Translations under genes and position numbers: made by a program | Source: Acidimicrobiaceae bacterium | GTDB lineage: Bacteria > Actinomycetota > Acidimicrobiia > Acidimicrobiales > Ilumatobacteraceae | Direction of reading: 5' to 3' | Assembly (NCBI GenBank): GCA_002698945.1 | Contig: NZZV01000213.1 | Coordinates: 1 to 33,480 of the forward strand | DNA: 33,480 bases | Part shown: positions 8,005 through 16,191 of the stretch, in pieces | Position numbering within the stretch: position 1 is the first letter of the stretch | Layout: each line of letters starts with the position of its first letter | Notes under the pieces: generated by a model | What the model was told of the DNA's origin: nothing | Database searches by the model: none | Seen by the model: only the letters and a program-made list of their open reading frames with translations

Positions 8005-8574
8005 TCAGTCGTCCGGGCCGAAGCCCAGGTCGGCGGCGGTGAGGAGAGGTCGATAACGAACGCCCGCCTCCTCGCACAGCGCGGCGCAGGTGTCGCCGCG
8101 GTCGACGATCAGGGTGACGAGCACGACCTCGCAGCCGTACTCGCGCACGACCTCGACCGCCTCCATGAGCGAGGTGCCGCGGGTGGTGGTGTCCTCGGTG
8201 ATGACGACCCGATCACCGGGTTGCAGCGCCCCGGCGAGGCGACCGGTCACGCCGTGACCCTTGGCCTCCTTGCGCACGCTGAAGCTGCGGAGATCGCGAC
8301 CTCGGGTCGCGGCGACCGCGGCGACGCCGAAGGCGACCGGGTCGGCCCCCATCGTCAATCCGCCGATGGCGTTGGCGTCGTCGGGGATGATCGCCAGCAT
8401 CGCGTCGGCGACGGCGAGGATGCCGTCGGGTCGACATGCGGTCTGCTTCGTGTCGAGGAACCAGGACGAGGGCGCTCCCGACTTGAGGGTGAACTCGCCC
8501 CGCTTCACCGAGTGCTCCAACACGTGCGTCCGCACGGCGTCGAGTTCGGGCGAGAGCGGGGGCAGGTCGTGCAT
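8005..8574 (-). CDS. pyrE: Orotate phosphoribosyltransferase
   Basis: 189 residues. The enzyme joins orotate to PRPP, the fifth step of de novo pyrimidine synthesis, in the cytoplasm. The type I PRTase PRPP loop is visible as VVITEDTTTRGTSLMEAV (123-140), and the flexible catalytic loop as RKEAKGHG (101-108), with SGAPSSWFLDTK near the N-terminus contacting orotate. It is somewhat shorter than the ~210-residue E. coli enzyme but complete in motifs. ATG 8574 lies nine bases after a TAACGT -10 box (minus strand, 8584-8589), so the transcript may be nearly leaderless. It is transcribed towards the pilus operon and divergently from the LLM oxidoreductase gene. Confidence 0.93.
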   Translation of the reverse strand: MHDLPPLSPELDAVRTHVLEHSVKRGEFTLKSGAPSSWFLDTKQTACRPDGILAVADAMLAIIPDDANAIGGLTMGADPVAFGVAAVAATRGRDLRSFSVRKEAKGHGVTGRLAGALQPGDRVVITEDTTTRGTSLMEAVEVVREYGCEVVLVTLIVDRGDTCAALCEEAGVRYRPLLTAADLGFGPDD

Positions 8575-8606
8575 CGGTGATGAACGTTAGTGGCCGCCGC
8601 GATGCT

Positions 8607-8666
8607 CGGGTCGGGTGACCAACGGTAACGGCTCGTTCCTCGCCGTCACCTCTGGCACCCGACCCG
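8607..8666. repeat. Short inverted-repeat element, GGGTCGGGTG type
   Basis: Perfect 11-bp arms CGGGTCGGGTG (8607-8617) and CACCCGACCCG (8656-8666) enclose 38 bases. It lies between the divergent pyrE and LLM genes, so it is not a terminator of either. The right half (8633-8667, reverse complement) matches the 39-nt tandem-repeat unit at 33361-33480 at 32 of 35 positions. Confidence 0.75.
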
Positions 8667-8674
8667 CGTCGGCG

Positions 8675-8680
8675 TAGGGT
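8675..8680 (+). promoter_or_regulatory. -10 box (TAGGGT) for the LLM oxidoreductase
   Basis: TAGGGT is followed by seven bases (CTGGAGG) and ATG 8688. The GGAGG could also act as a Shine-Dalgarno on a longer transcript, but it abuts the start codon too closely to be ideal. Confidence 0.5.
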
Positions 8681-8687
8681 CTGGAGG

Positions 8688-9626
8688 ATGGAACTTGCCG
8701 ACCTTCGGATCTTCACCGAGCCCCAGCAGGGCGCCACGTACGACACCCTCCTCGCCGTTGCGCAGCGGGCGGAGCAGCTCGGCTACGGGGCATTCTTCCG
8801 CAGCGACCACTATGTGAAGATGGGTGATGTCGATGGGCTGCCCGGCCCGACCGACGCCTGGGTCACCCTCGGCGGCATCGCCCGCGAGACCTCCACCATC
8901 CGGCTCGGCACCCTCGTCACCGCCGCCACGTTCCGGATGCCCGGCCCGCTCGCCATCTCGATCGCCCAGGTCGACCAGATGTCGAACGGCCGGGTCGACT
9001 TCGGATTCGGCGCCGGCTGGTTCGAGGAGGAACACACCGCCTACGGCATCCCGTTCCCCGAACTCGGCGAGCGGTTCGACAACCTCGAGGAACAGATGGC
9101 GATCATCCACGGCCTCTGGAACACGCCCGACGGTGAGACGTTCTCGTACGAGGGCGAGGTGTGGCGGGTGGTCGATTCGCCGGCCCTCCCGAAGCCTGTC
9201 CAGGCGGGCGGGCCGCCGATCATCGTCGGCGGCAAGGGCAAGAACCGCACCCCCAAGCTCGCCGCCACGTACGCGTCGGAGTTCAACCTGCCGTTCGTGT
9301 CCCGCGACGTGTTCGAGTCGCAGTGCGCCGTCGTGCGCGACGCATGCACCGACGCCGGTCGTGACCCGTCCACGATGACGTGGTCGGCCGCGCTCATCGC
9401 CTGCGTCGGTGCCGATGAGGCCGAGGTCGAACGGCGTGCGGCGGCGATCGGTCGCGAGCCCGACGAGCTGCGCGAGAACGGCATCGCCGGGACGCCAGAG
9501 GAAGCGGCCGCGACGATCCGGGCGTGGGCCGAGTCGGGTGCCGAACGGCTGTACCTCCAGATCCTCGACCTCGACGACCTCGATCACCTCGACCTCATCG
9601 CCGAAGCCGTCGCCCCGCTGCTTTGA
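8688..9626 (+). CDS. LLM-class (luciferase-like) F420-dependent oxidoreductase
   Basis: 312 residues forming a bacterial-luciferase-type TIM barrel. Typical features are the N-terminal EQLGYGAFFRSDHY, the TSTIRLGTLVTAATFR strand-loop, the FGFGAGWFEEEH segment and PPIIVGGKGKNRT near the phosphate-binding site. These match the actinobacterial subfamily that uses reduced F420 (or FMN) with an unknown substrate. The length is standard. The gene stands alone: divergent from pyrE and convergent with tesB, with an inverted-repeat element after its stop. Cofactor preference is inferred from the family in actinobacteria and cannot be decided from the sequence alone. Confidence 0.87.
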   Translation: MELADLRIFTEPQQGATYDTLLAVAQRAEQLGYGAFFRSDHYVKMGDVDGLPGPTDAWVTLGGIARETSTIRLGTLVTAATFRMPGPLAISIAQVDQMSNGRVDFGFGAGWFEEEHTAYGIPFPELGERFDNLEEQMAIIHGLWNTPDGETFSYEGEVWRVVDSPALPKPVQAGGPPIIVGGKGKNRTPKLAATYASEFNLPFVSRDVFESQCAVVRDACTDAGRDPSTMTWSAALIACVGADEAEVERRAAAIGREPDELRENGIAGTPEEAAATIRAWAESGAERLYLQILDLDDLDHLDLIAEAVAPLL

Positions 9627-9644
9627 CCGGATGGCGTTGGCCGA

Positions 9645-9729
9645 GTCGGTTGGGGTCAGACCACAACCGACCTCGCCGTCGGCTGGACGTCCGAGACATC
9701 TTGTCGGTTGTGGTCTGACCCCAACCGAC
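9645..9729. repeat. REPIN-like inverted-repeat element, GGTCAGACC type (85 bp)
   Basis: Two perfect inverted 27-bp arms (9645-9671 and 9703-9729) flank a 31-base spacer. Each arm is itself a quasi-palindrome: GTCGGTTG pairs with CAACCGAC and GGTC with GACC around a central A, with a mismatch only at arm positions 9 and 19. It lies between convergent LLM and tesB genes, so it could also end both transcripts, but no T-run follows. Confidence 0.85.
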
Positions 9730-9744
9730 CTGACCCCTTTCTGG

Positions 9745-10548
9745 CTACTTGGGTTCTCTCAGGAGGACTTCTTGGGACACGGTGGCGATGTGGGTGCCGT
9801 CCGGTTGGAACACGTGACCGACGGCGAGACCGCGACTGCCGGTGAAGTGGTGGCACGAGAAGTCGTGCAACTGCCAGACGTCGGTGCGGAACGGCCGGTG
9901 AAACCAGATCGTGTGGTCGAGGCTCACACCCGAATAGTGCGGCTCACCATCGTCGTTCCGGTGCAATGTGTGTGCTGCCCGCACGGTGTCGGTGGCGAGG
10001 TCATCGGACAGAAACGCCAGCCAGCATTGTTGGATGATGTCGGCATCCGGCGCGCCGGGGCCGGGGAGTTCGTGCGGCACCCTCATCCACGCCATCACCC
10101 GACCTTCGCCGTCTCGACCGACGGAGTTGCCGGGCGTCGGTTCGGTGAATCGTCGGTCGAAGTCACTGGAAAATGCGGTGTTCTCCACCTGCTCGGGCGG
10201 GGTGACCGACGGCGCCTGGATCGTCTGGATGTCGAGTGACTCTTCCGGACGCTGGAACGAACACTCGGCATTGAGGATCGCACCGACCGCCTGACGGGCG
10301 ACCACACGCCGGGTCACGAAGCTCCGACCGTTCCGGATCCGGTCGACCTCGTACCGAACCGGCTCCTGATGGTCGCCGCGCCGGATGAAATAGGCACGGA
10401 TGGAATGGGCCCGATAGTCGTCGTCGACCGTCAGTGCCGCGGCACGAAGGGCTTGGGCCACGATCTGGCCACCGTAGAGTCCGCCCCACGGATAACGCGG
10501 TCCGGTTCCGACGAAAGTGTCGGGTCCGTGATTCACCAATTCGAACAT
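9745..10548 (-). CDS. tesB: Acyl-CoA thioesterase II (TesB family)
   Basis: 267 residues with the double-hotdog fold that hydrolyses acyl-CoA to free acid and CoA. N-terminal hotdog landmarks are RYPWGGLYGGQIVAQAL and SIRAYFIRRGDH. The C-terminal hotdog shows SLDHTIWFHRPFRTDVW, containing the Asp of the D-T-Q active site, and IATVSQEVLLR with the Gln. ATG 10548 is chosen over upstream starts because homology begins at MFELV; bases further upstream are an AT-rich divergent promoter region shared with the gene at 10597. The range of chain lengths used cannot be told from sequence. Confidence 0.9.
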   Translation of the reverse strand: MFELVNHGPDTFVGTGPRYPWGGLYGGQIVAQALRAAALTVDDDYRAHSIRAYFIRRGDHQEPVRYEVDRIRNGRSFVTRRVVARQAVGAILNAECSFQRPEESLDIQTIQAPSVTPPEQVENTAFSSDFDRRFTEPTPGNSVGRDGEGRVMAWMRVPHELPGPGAPDADIIQQCWLAFLSDDLATDTVRAAHTLHRNDDGEPHYSGVSLDHTIWFHRPFRTDVWQLHDFSCHHFTGSRGLAVGHVFQPDGTHIATVSQEVLLREPK

Positions 10549-10583
10549 GTTGCAACCCCTGGCTGGAAATAAAGATCGTGATA

Positions 10584-10589
10584 TAGGAT
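10584..10589 (+). promoter_or_regulatory. -10 box (TAGGAT) for the small basic protein gene
   Basis: TAGGAT is followed by seven bases and ATG 10597. This spacing makes 10597 a better start than ATG 10588, which overlaps the box. The region 10549-10583 is noticeably AT-rich and serves the divergent tesB as well. Confidence 0.55.
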
Positions 10590-10596
10590 GGCGCGT

Positions 10597-11010
10597 ATGG
10601 CAGGCAAGCGTGGTCCGAAGTCGATGACCGATGAACACAAGGCAGCGCTCGAGCGCGGGCGTGCCGAAGGCCGCATCGTGCGTGACTATCTCGAAGCACT
10701 CCGCAACAGTAAGCCCAAACGAGGGCGGAAGCGGACGCCCGATTCGATCAAGGCCCGGTTGACCAAGATCGAATCCGAGCTCGAGACGGCGACGGCCATC
10801 GAGGAGCTGCAGTTGGTGCAGGAGCGGCGCGACCTGACCGAAGAACTCGAGTCGTTCAACTCGGCGGTCGACGTCACCAAGCTCGAAGGCGACTTCGTCA
10901 AGGTGGCGAAGTCGTACGCCGACCGGAAGGGCATCTCGTACTCGTCGTGGCGCGACGTCGGCGTCCCCGCGGCGACCCTCACCAAGGCCGGCATCAAGCG
11001 CGGTTCGTGA
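10597..11010 (+). CDS. Conserved hypothetical basic coiled-coil protein
   Basis: 137 residues. The N-terminus is very basic (MAGKRGPKSMTDEHKAALER, then PKRGRKRTPDSIKAR). A predicted helical hairpin follows (LTKIESELETATAIEELQL, then ERRDLTEELESF), and the C-terminal segment ends VAKSYADRKGISYSSWRDVG, reading like a small DNA-binding or helix-turn-helix tail. I recognise it as a protein widespread in actinobacteria with no assigned function that I know of. Nucleic-acid binding is inference from charge only. It is a single gene between tesB (divergent) and the HisD-family gene (convergent). Confidence 0.75.
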   Translation: MAGKRGPKSMTDEHKAALERGRAEGRIVRDYLEALRNSKPKRGRKRTPDSIKARLTKIESELETATAIEELQLVQERRDLTEELESFNSAVDVTKLEGDFVKVAKSYADRKGISYSSWRDVGVPAATLTKAGIKRGS

Positions 11011-11026
11011 CCCCCAGCACTTGTGG

Positions 11027-11110
11027 GTCGGATGAGGTCAGACCCCATCCGACATGGCTTGCCGGGGTCCGACCTCGTGGGTGGTCGGATGGGGTCTGAC
11101 CTCATCCGAC
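11027..11110. repeat. REPIN-like inverted-repeat element, GGTCAGACC type (84 bp)
   Basis: Perfect inverted 27-bp arms (11027-11053 and 11084-11110) flank a 30-base spacer. Each arm is quasi-palindromic (GTCGGATG / CATCCGAC, GGTC-A-GACC) with a mismatch at arm positions 9/19, exactly as in the element at 9645. It fills the gap between two convergent genes and ends four bases before the stop of the HisD-family gene. Confidence 0.87.
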
Positions 11111-11114
11111 GGGT

Positions 11115-12434
11115 TCAGGTGCGGTTGCGGAGGGCGGCGGCGTGGGCGGGGAAGCCTTCGTGGTCGGCGAGTGCGACGACCGACGGGGTCATGCGGGCCA
11201 ACGCGCGTTCGTCGGCGCGGGCGATCGCCGTCCGCTTCAGGAACGTCGAGGCGGTGATGCCCGAACTCACGTTGGCGAATCCACTCGTCGGCAGCGACGC
11301 GGGGCAGCCGATCACGAAGTTCGCGGCCGAGAACGGGGTGTGCTGGCCGATCAGGATCTCGCCGGCGTTGACCAACCGGTCGACCACCTCGTCGACCGCG
11401 TCGTCGGTGACAGCGATCTGCAGGTGCTCCGGCGCGTAGCGACTGGCGACGTCGGCCGCCGTCAACACGTCGTCGGTGAGCACGCACCCACCGTTGTCGC
11501 CGAGCGCCGCACGGGCAGCGGTCGCCCGCACGTCGGGCAGGTCGCTCAGCTGACGTTCGAGTTCACGGTCGACGGCATCGGCCAGTGATCCGCTCGGCGT
11601 GATCAGCACGACCGAACTGTCGGTGCCGTGCTCGGCCTCGATCAGCAGGTCGGCGGCGAGGCGCACGGGGTCGGCGGTCTCGTCGGCGACGACGACGCTC
11701 TCGGTCGGGCCGAGCAACATGACGGTGCTCACGCCGTGGCGTTGCATCTCGACCTGGGCGATGGTGACCGCCGGCGACCCGGGGCCCATCAGCTTGGCGA
11801 CGCGTGGGATCCGCTCGGTGCCGAACCCCATCGCGGCGATACCGGCCGGACCGTTCACCCGGAACACGTCCCGGATGCCGAGCTTGCGACACACCGTGAG
11901 CACGGCCGGATCGACCTCGCCGGCACCGCCGGGCACCGGCGGCACGACGACCACGATCGTCCCGACACCGGCCACCCGGGCCGGCACGGCGAGCTGGAAG
12001 GTGACGCTCGGGTAGCTGGCCTTTCCCGACGGGGTGAACAAGCCGGCGGAGGCGATCGGGGTGATCTTCTCGCCGACCGTCAGTCCGGGCTCCGACTCGA
12101 ACGACCAGTCCGCGAACCGTGCCATCTGTTGCTCGTTGAAGGCCCGGAGGTGCTCGATCGAATCGTCGATCGCGGCGTCGACCTCCGCGGACACCGACGC
12201 CGAGTCGATCTCGTCGTCGGTCACCTGCAACCCGTCGGGTTCGATTTCGATGCCGTCGAAGCGGGCGAGCGCCTCGCACACGGCGACGTCGCCCCGGTCA
12301 CGCACGTCGAGCAACAGTTCTCCGATCGAGGCGCGGAGCCCGTCGTCGAAGATGTCGGCCAGCCCGCGGTCGAACAAGTCACGCCGAGCCGACTCGTCCA
12401 TCTCGGCCCAGATCTGCCTGCGCATCACTGCCAC
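11115..12434 (-). CDS. Histidinol dehydrogenase-family protein with altered active site
   Basis: 439 residues from GTG 12434, chosen because TACCCT lies eight bases upstream; ATG 12425 is the alternative. Fold-level similarity to HisD is clear: FTPSGKASYPS, VVVVPPVPGGAGEVDP, YAPEHLQI and LPTSGFANVSSGI. Of the E. coli catalytic and zinc residues, Glu326-His327 (here Glu336-His337), His262 (His269) and His419 (His431) are present. Gln259 is replaced by Glu266, Asp360 by Asn372, and His367 by Ala379. HisD normally oxidises histidinol to histidine with Zn and NAD. Losing two zinc ligands and the substrate-binding His suggests a different substrate, as in HisD-like sulfonate or guanidino dehydrogenases. 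No other his genes are adjacent; the divergent neighbour is purA. Confidence 0.75.
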   Translation of the reverse strand: MAVMRRQIWAEMDESARRDLFDRGLADIFDDGLRASIGELLLDVRDRGDVAVCEALARFDGIEIEPDGLQVTDDEIDSASVSAEVDAAIDDSIEHLRAFNEQQMARFADWSFESEPGLTVGEKITPIASAGLFTPSGKASYPSVTFQLAVPARVAGVGTIVVVVPPVPGGAGEVDPAVLTVCRKLGIRDVFRVNGPAGIAAMGFGTERIPRVAKLMGPGSPAVTIAQVEMQRHGVSTVMLLGPTESVVVADETADPVRLAADLLIEAEHGTDSSVVLITPSGSLADAVDRELERQLSDLPDVRATAARAALGDNGGCVLTDDVLTAADVASRYAPEHLQIAVTDDAVDEVVDRLVNAGEILIGQHTPFSAANFVIGCPASLPTSGFANVSSGITASTFLKRTAIARADERALARMTPSVVALADHEGFPAHAAALRNRT

Positions 12435-12442
12435 GGGATCTG

Positions 12443-12448
12443 AGGGTA
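12443..12448 (-). promoter_or_regulatory. -10 box for the HisD-family gene
   Basis: Minus-strand TACCCT lies eight bases before GTG 12434, supporting a leaderless GTG start rather than ATG 12425. Confidence 0.45.
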
Positions 12449-12463
12449 TCGGTGCGCCTCTGG

Positions 12464-12469
12464 TACGAT
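12464..12469 (+). promoter_or_regulatory. -10 box (TACGAT) for purA
   Basis: TACGAT lies about 40 bases before ATG 12510. Unlike most genes here, purA would have a short 5' leader with a GGGGAG Shine-Dalgarno at 12497-12502. Confidence 0.45.
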
Positions 12470-12509
12470 CACCACACGTTCCAGTCCGCATCAATCGGGG
12501 AGCGTGCCC

Positions 12510-13784
12510 ATGCCTGTCACCGTCGTCGTCGGAGCCCAATGGGGTGACGAAGGCAAGGCCAAGATCATCGACCTGCTCTCCAAGGAGCACACCTACGTGG
12601 TGCGCTACCAGGGTGGGCACAACGCCGGACACACCGTCGTCGTCGATGGCGAGAAGTACGCCCTCCAGCTCGTGCCGAGCGGTGTGCTCTACGACCACGT
12701 GATCCCCGTGATCGCCAACGGCGTCGTGGTCGACTTGCCGACCCTGTTCCACGAGATCGACATGCTCGAGAGCCGCGGCATCTCGTGCGCCGATCTGAAG
12801 GTGTCGAGCCGGGCTCACCTCATCTTCCCGTGGCACCAGGCGCACGATGCGATCGCCGAGGCGATGCGTGGCGACGACAAGATCGGTACCACCCTCAAGG
12901 GCATCGGCCCCGCCTACGCCGACAAGGCCCGCCGTGTCGGCGTGCGGATCGGCGAGGTCGTCGACCTCGACCACTTCGCCGAGACGGTGCGTGCTCGGGC
13001 GATCGCGGAGAACCTGGTCATCGTCCAGGCCGGTGAAGATCCGCTCGACGTCGACGACATCGTCGAGCGTTTCGTCGAGTTCGGCCGCCGGCTGCAGCCG
13101 TACGTCACCGACACGGTCACCCTGCTCCACGAGGCCCTCGCACGAGGCGAGCAGGTCTTGCTCGAAGGTGCGCAGGCCACGTTCCTCGATCTCGACCACG
13201 GCACCTATCCGTACGTCACCTCGTCGAACCCGACCGCGGGCGGCGCGTGCGCCGGTTCGGGGCTCGGCCCGCGCGACATCGACCGCATCGTCGGCATCAC
13301 CAAGGCGTACACGACCCGTGTCGGCGCCGGTCCGTTCCCGACCGAGCTGCTCGACGACGACGGCGACACCCTGATCGACGTCGGCAAAGAGTTCGGCACC
13401 GTGACCGGGCGCCGTCGCCGCGCCGGCTGGCTCGACTGCGTCATGCTTCGTCAGGCCGTCCGGCTCAACAGCCTCACCGAACTCGCCCTCACCAAGCTCG
13501 ACATCCTCGATGGGTTCGACGAGGTGAAGGTCTGCACCGGCTACCGGCTCGACGGGCAGCCGATCGACTTCTACCCCGACCGTTCCGACATCCTCGCCCG
13601 GGTCGAACCCGTCTACGAGACGCTGTCCGGTTGGAAGACCGACCTGTCCGGCGCCCGCGAGCGCGGTCAGCTGCCGCCTGCGGCTCAGGAGTTCCTGGCG
13701 ATCGTCGAACGCGAGGTCGGCGTGCCGGTCAACGTCGTCGGCGTCGGCGCGGACCGCGACGACTACCTCCTCTGGACCGCCTGA
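12510..13784 (+). CDS. purA: Adenylosuccinate synthetase
   Basis: 424 residues. The enzyme makes adenylosuccinate from IMP, aspartate and GTP, the first committed step to AMP. The GTP-binding/catalytic loop GAQWGDEGKAK (8-18) holds Asp13, and His41 lies in GGHNAGHT, at the same positions as in E. coli. Also visible are GTTLKGIGPAYADKARR, EGAQATFLDLDHGTYP and the C-terminal TKLDILDG base-specificity motif. ATG 12510 is chosen over GTG 12504 because of the GGGGAG ribosome-binding site seven bases upstream. The next gene on the strand is purB, the following enzyme of the branch, 214 bases downstream across a repeat-filled gap. Confidence 0.96.
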   Translation: MPVTVVVGAQWGDEGKAKIIDLLSKEHTYVVRYQGGHNAGHTVVVDGEKYALQLVPSGVLYDHVIPVIANGVVVDLPTLFHEIDMLESRGISCADLKVSSRAHLIFPWHQAHDAIAEAMRGDDKIGTTLKGIGPAYADKARRVGVRIGEVVDLDHFAETVRARAIAENLVIVQAGEDPLDVDDIVERFVEFGRRLQPYVTDTVTLLHEALARGEQVLLEGAQATFLDLDHGTYPYVTSSNPTAGGACAGSGLGPRDIDRIVGITKAYTTRVGAGPFPTELLDDDGDTLIDVGKEFGTVTGRRRRAGWLDCVMLRQAVRLNSLTELALTKLDILDGFDEVKVCTGYRLDGQPIDFYPDRSDILARVEPVYETLSGWKTDLSGARERGQLPPAAQEFLAIVEREVGVPVNVVGVGADRDDYLLWTA

Positions 13785-13796
13785 TGGTGGGACGGC

Positions 13797-13976
13797 GGGT
13801 CGGGTGTCGCAGGGAACGACGACGGAGTCGCCGTTTCCGGAGATCACCCGACTCCGGTCCCGTGGCGCGCGTCTCCGCCGGGTCGGGTGATCTCCCGAAA
13901 CGCCTCGGCTGCGCCTCGCCGTTCCGTACGACACCCGACCCGGCTGGTCTCGCGTTCCGTACGACACCCGACCCGA
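13797..13976. repeat. Cluster of GGGTCGGGTG-type repeat arms between purA and purB
   Basis: CGGGTCGGGTG occurs at 13797-13807 and 13879-13889. The complement CACCCGACCCG occurs at 13932-13942 and 13966-13976, the last two inside a repeated block beginning CGTTCCGTACGACACCC. A degenerate arm (CACCCGACTCCG) starts near 13845. The pair 13879/13932 gives a 64-bp hairpin, similar in size to those at 8607 and 17467. The block almost fills the 214-base purA-purB gap. Confidence 0.75.
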
Positions 13977-13998
13977 GACTGTTGATGAAGGACGCGAC

Positions 13999-15309
<1,311 letters not shown>

Positions 15310-15321
15310 CAGGGAAGGTGA

Positions 15322-15406
15322 CACGGAAGGTGTCGGATCCCTTGCGTGCATCGACCCCGGTGGCGGCCCAACCAGTCGCGACGCAAGGGATCCGACACCT
15401 TCCGTG
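15322..15406. repeat. REPIN-like inverted-repeat element, GGTGTCGGAT type (85 bp)
   Basis: Perfect inverted 26-bp arms (15322-15347 and 15381-15406) flank a 33-base spacer. The arm core is GGTGTCGGATCCC, quasi-palindromic around the central G. It lies 12 bases after the purB stop. A single GGGTCGGGTG-type arm (CACCCGACCCG, 15426-15436) follows, so two repeat types sit side by side. Confidence 0.87.
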
Positions 15407-15485
15407 CTCTCGGTGGTCCGTACGACACCCGACCCGAGGTGGGGATTCGCGACGCGTGGCGCGTGATGTGACCCGCTGGGTGGCG

Positions 15486-15491
15486 TACGAT
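15486..15491 (+). promoter_or_regulatory. -10 box (TACGAT) for the response regulator
   Basis: TACGAT is followed by seven bases and GTG 15499. The ATG at 15490 overlaps the box, which argues for the GTG start. Confidence 0.6.
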
Positions 15492-15498
15492 GCAACGC

Positions 15499-16179
15499 GT
15501 GACCACGATCCTGCTGGTTGAAGATGACGAACGGATCAGCGAGCCCCTTTTGCGCGTGTTGGGCAGCGAGGGTTACGACGTCATCCACACCTCGACCGGC
15601 GGTGACGGACTCCACGCCGTCGAGACCCGCAAACCCGATCTGCTCCTGCTCGATCTGACCCTGCCCGACATCGACGGTCTCGACGTCTGCCGCAAGGTCC
15701 GCGAGGAGCGGCCCGAGCTCCCGATCATCATGCTGACCGCACGCGCCGAGGAGATGGACATCATCGTCGGACTCGGTGCCGGCGCCGACGACTACGTGCC
15801 CAAGCCGTTCCGGCTCGCCGAGCTGGTCGCACGCATCAAGGCTCGGCTGCGCGTCGCCCAAGTCGCCCATCAGATCCCGCGTGAACTGAGCGGCGGCCCG
15901 CTGCGGGTCAACACCGAATCGCGTCGTGCGTACCTGAACGGTGAGGAACTCGAACTCACCTCGAAAGAGTTCGATCTGCTCGCGCTCCTGATGAGCAAGC
16001 CCGACGCCACGTTCACCCGCGAACAGATCATGGCCTCGGTGTGGGACGAGAACTACTGGGGCTCGACCCGCACCCTCGACACCCACATCTCGACGCTGCG
16101 CCGCAAGATCGGCGACGACTCCGACCCGCCGGCGCTGATCGTGACCGTACGCGGCGTCGGCTTCCGTTTCGAGGGGTAG
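15499..16179 (+). CDS. OmpR/PhoB-family response regulator
   Basis: 226 residues from GTG 15499. The receiver domain (1-~118) has the acidic pair Asp9-Asp10, phosphoacceptor Asp52 (LLLLDLTLPDIDG), Thr80 and Lys102 (VPKPF). The winged-helix DNA-binding domain (about 130-226) shows LTSKEFDLLALLMSKPDATF and the recognition-helix region STRTLDTHISTLRRKIGDD, ending TVRGVGFRFE. Phosphorylation by the kinase 12 bases downstream is the expected partner reaction. The target genes and signal are unknown. Start choice follows the leaderless -10 spacing and the usual MTTILLVEDD beginning. Confidence 0.92.
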   Translation: MTTILLVEDDERISEPLLRVLGSEGYDVIHTSTGGDGLHAVETRKPDLLLLDLTLPDIDGLDVCRKVREERPELPIIMLTARAEEMDIIVGLGAGADDYVPKPFRLAELVARIKARLRVAQVAHQIPRELSGGPLRVNTESRRAYLNGEELELTSKEFDLLALLMSKPDATFTREQIMASVWDENYWGSTRTLDTHISTLRRKIGDDSDPPALIVTVRGVGFRFEG

Positions 16180-16191
16180 CCCACTCCGGCC

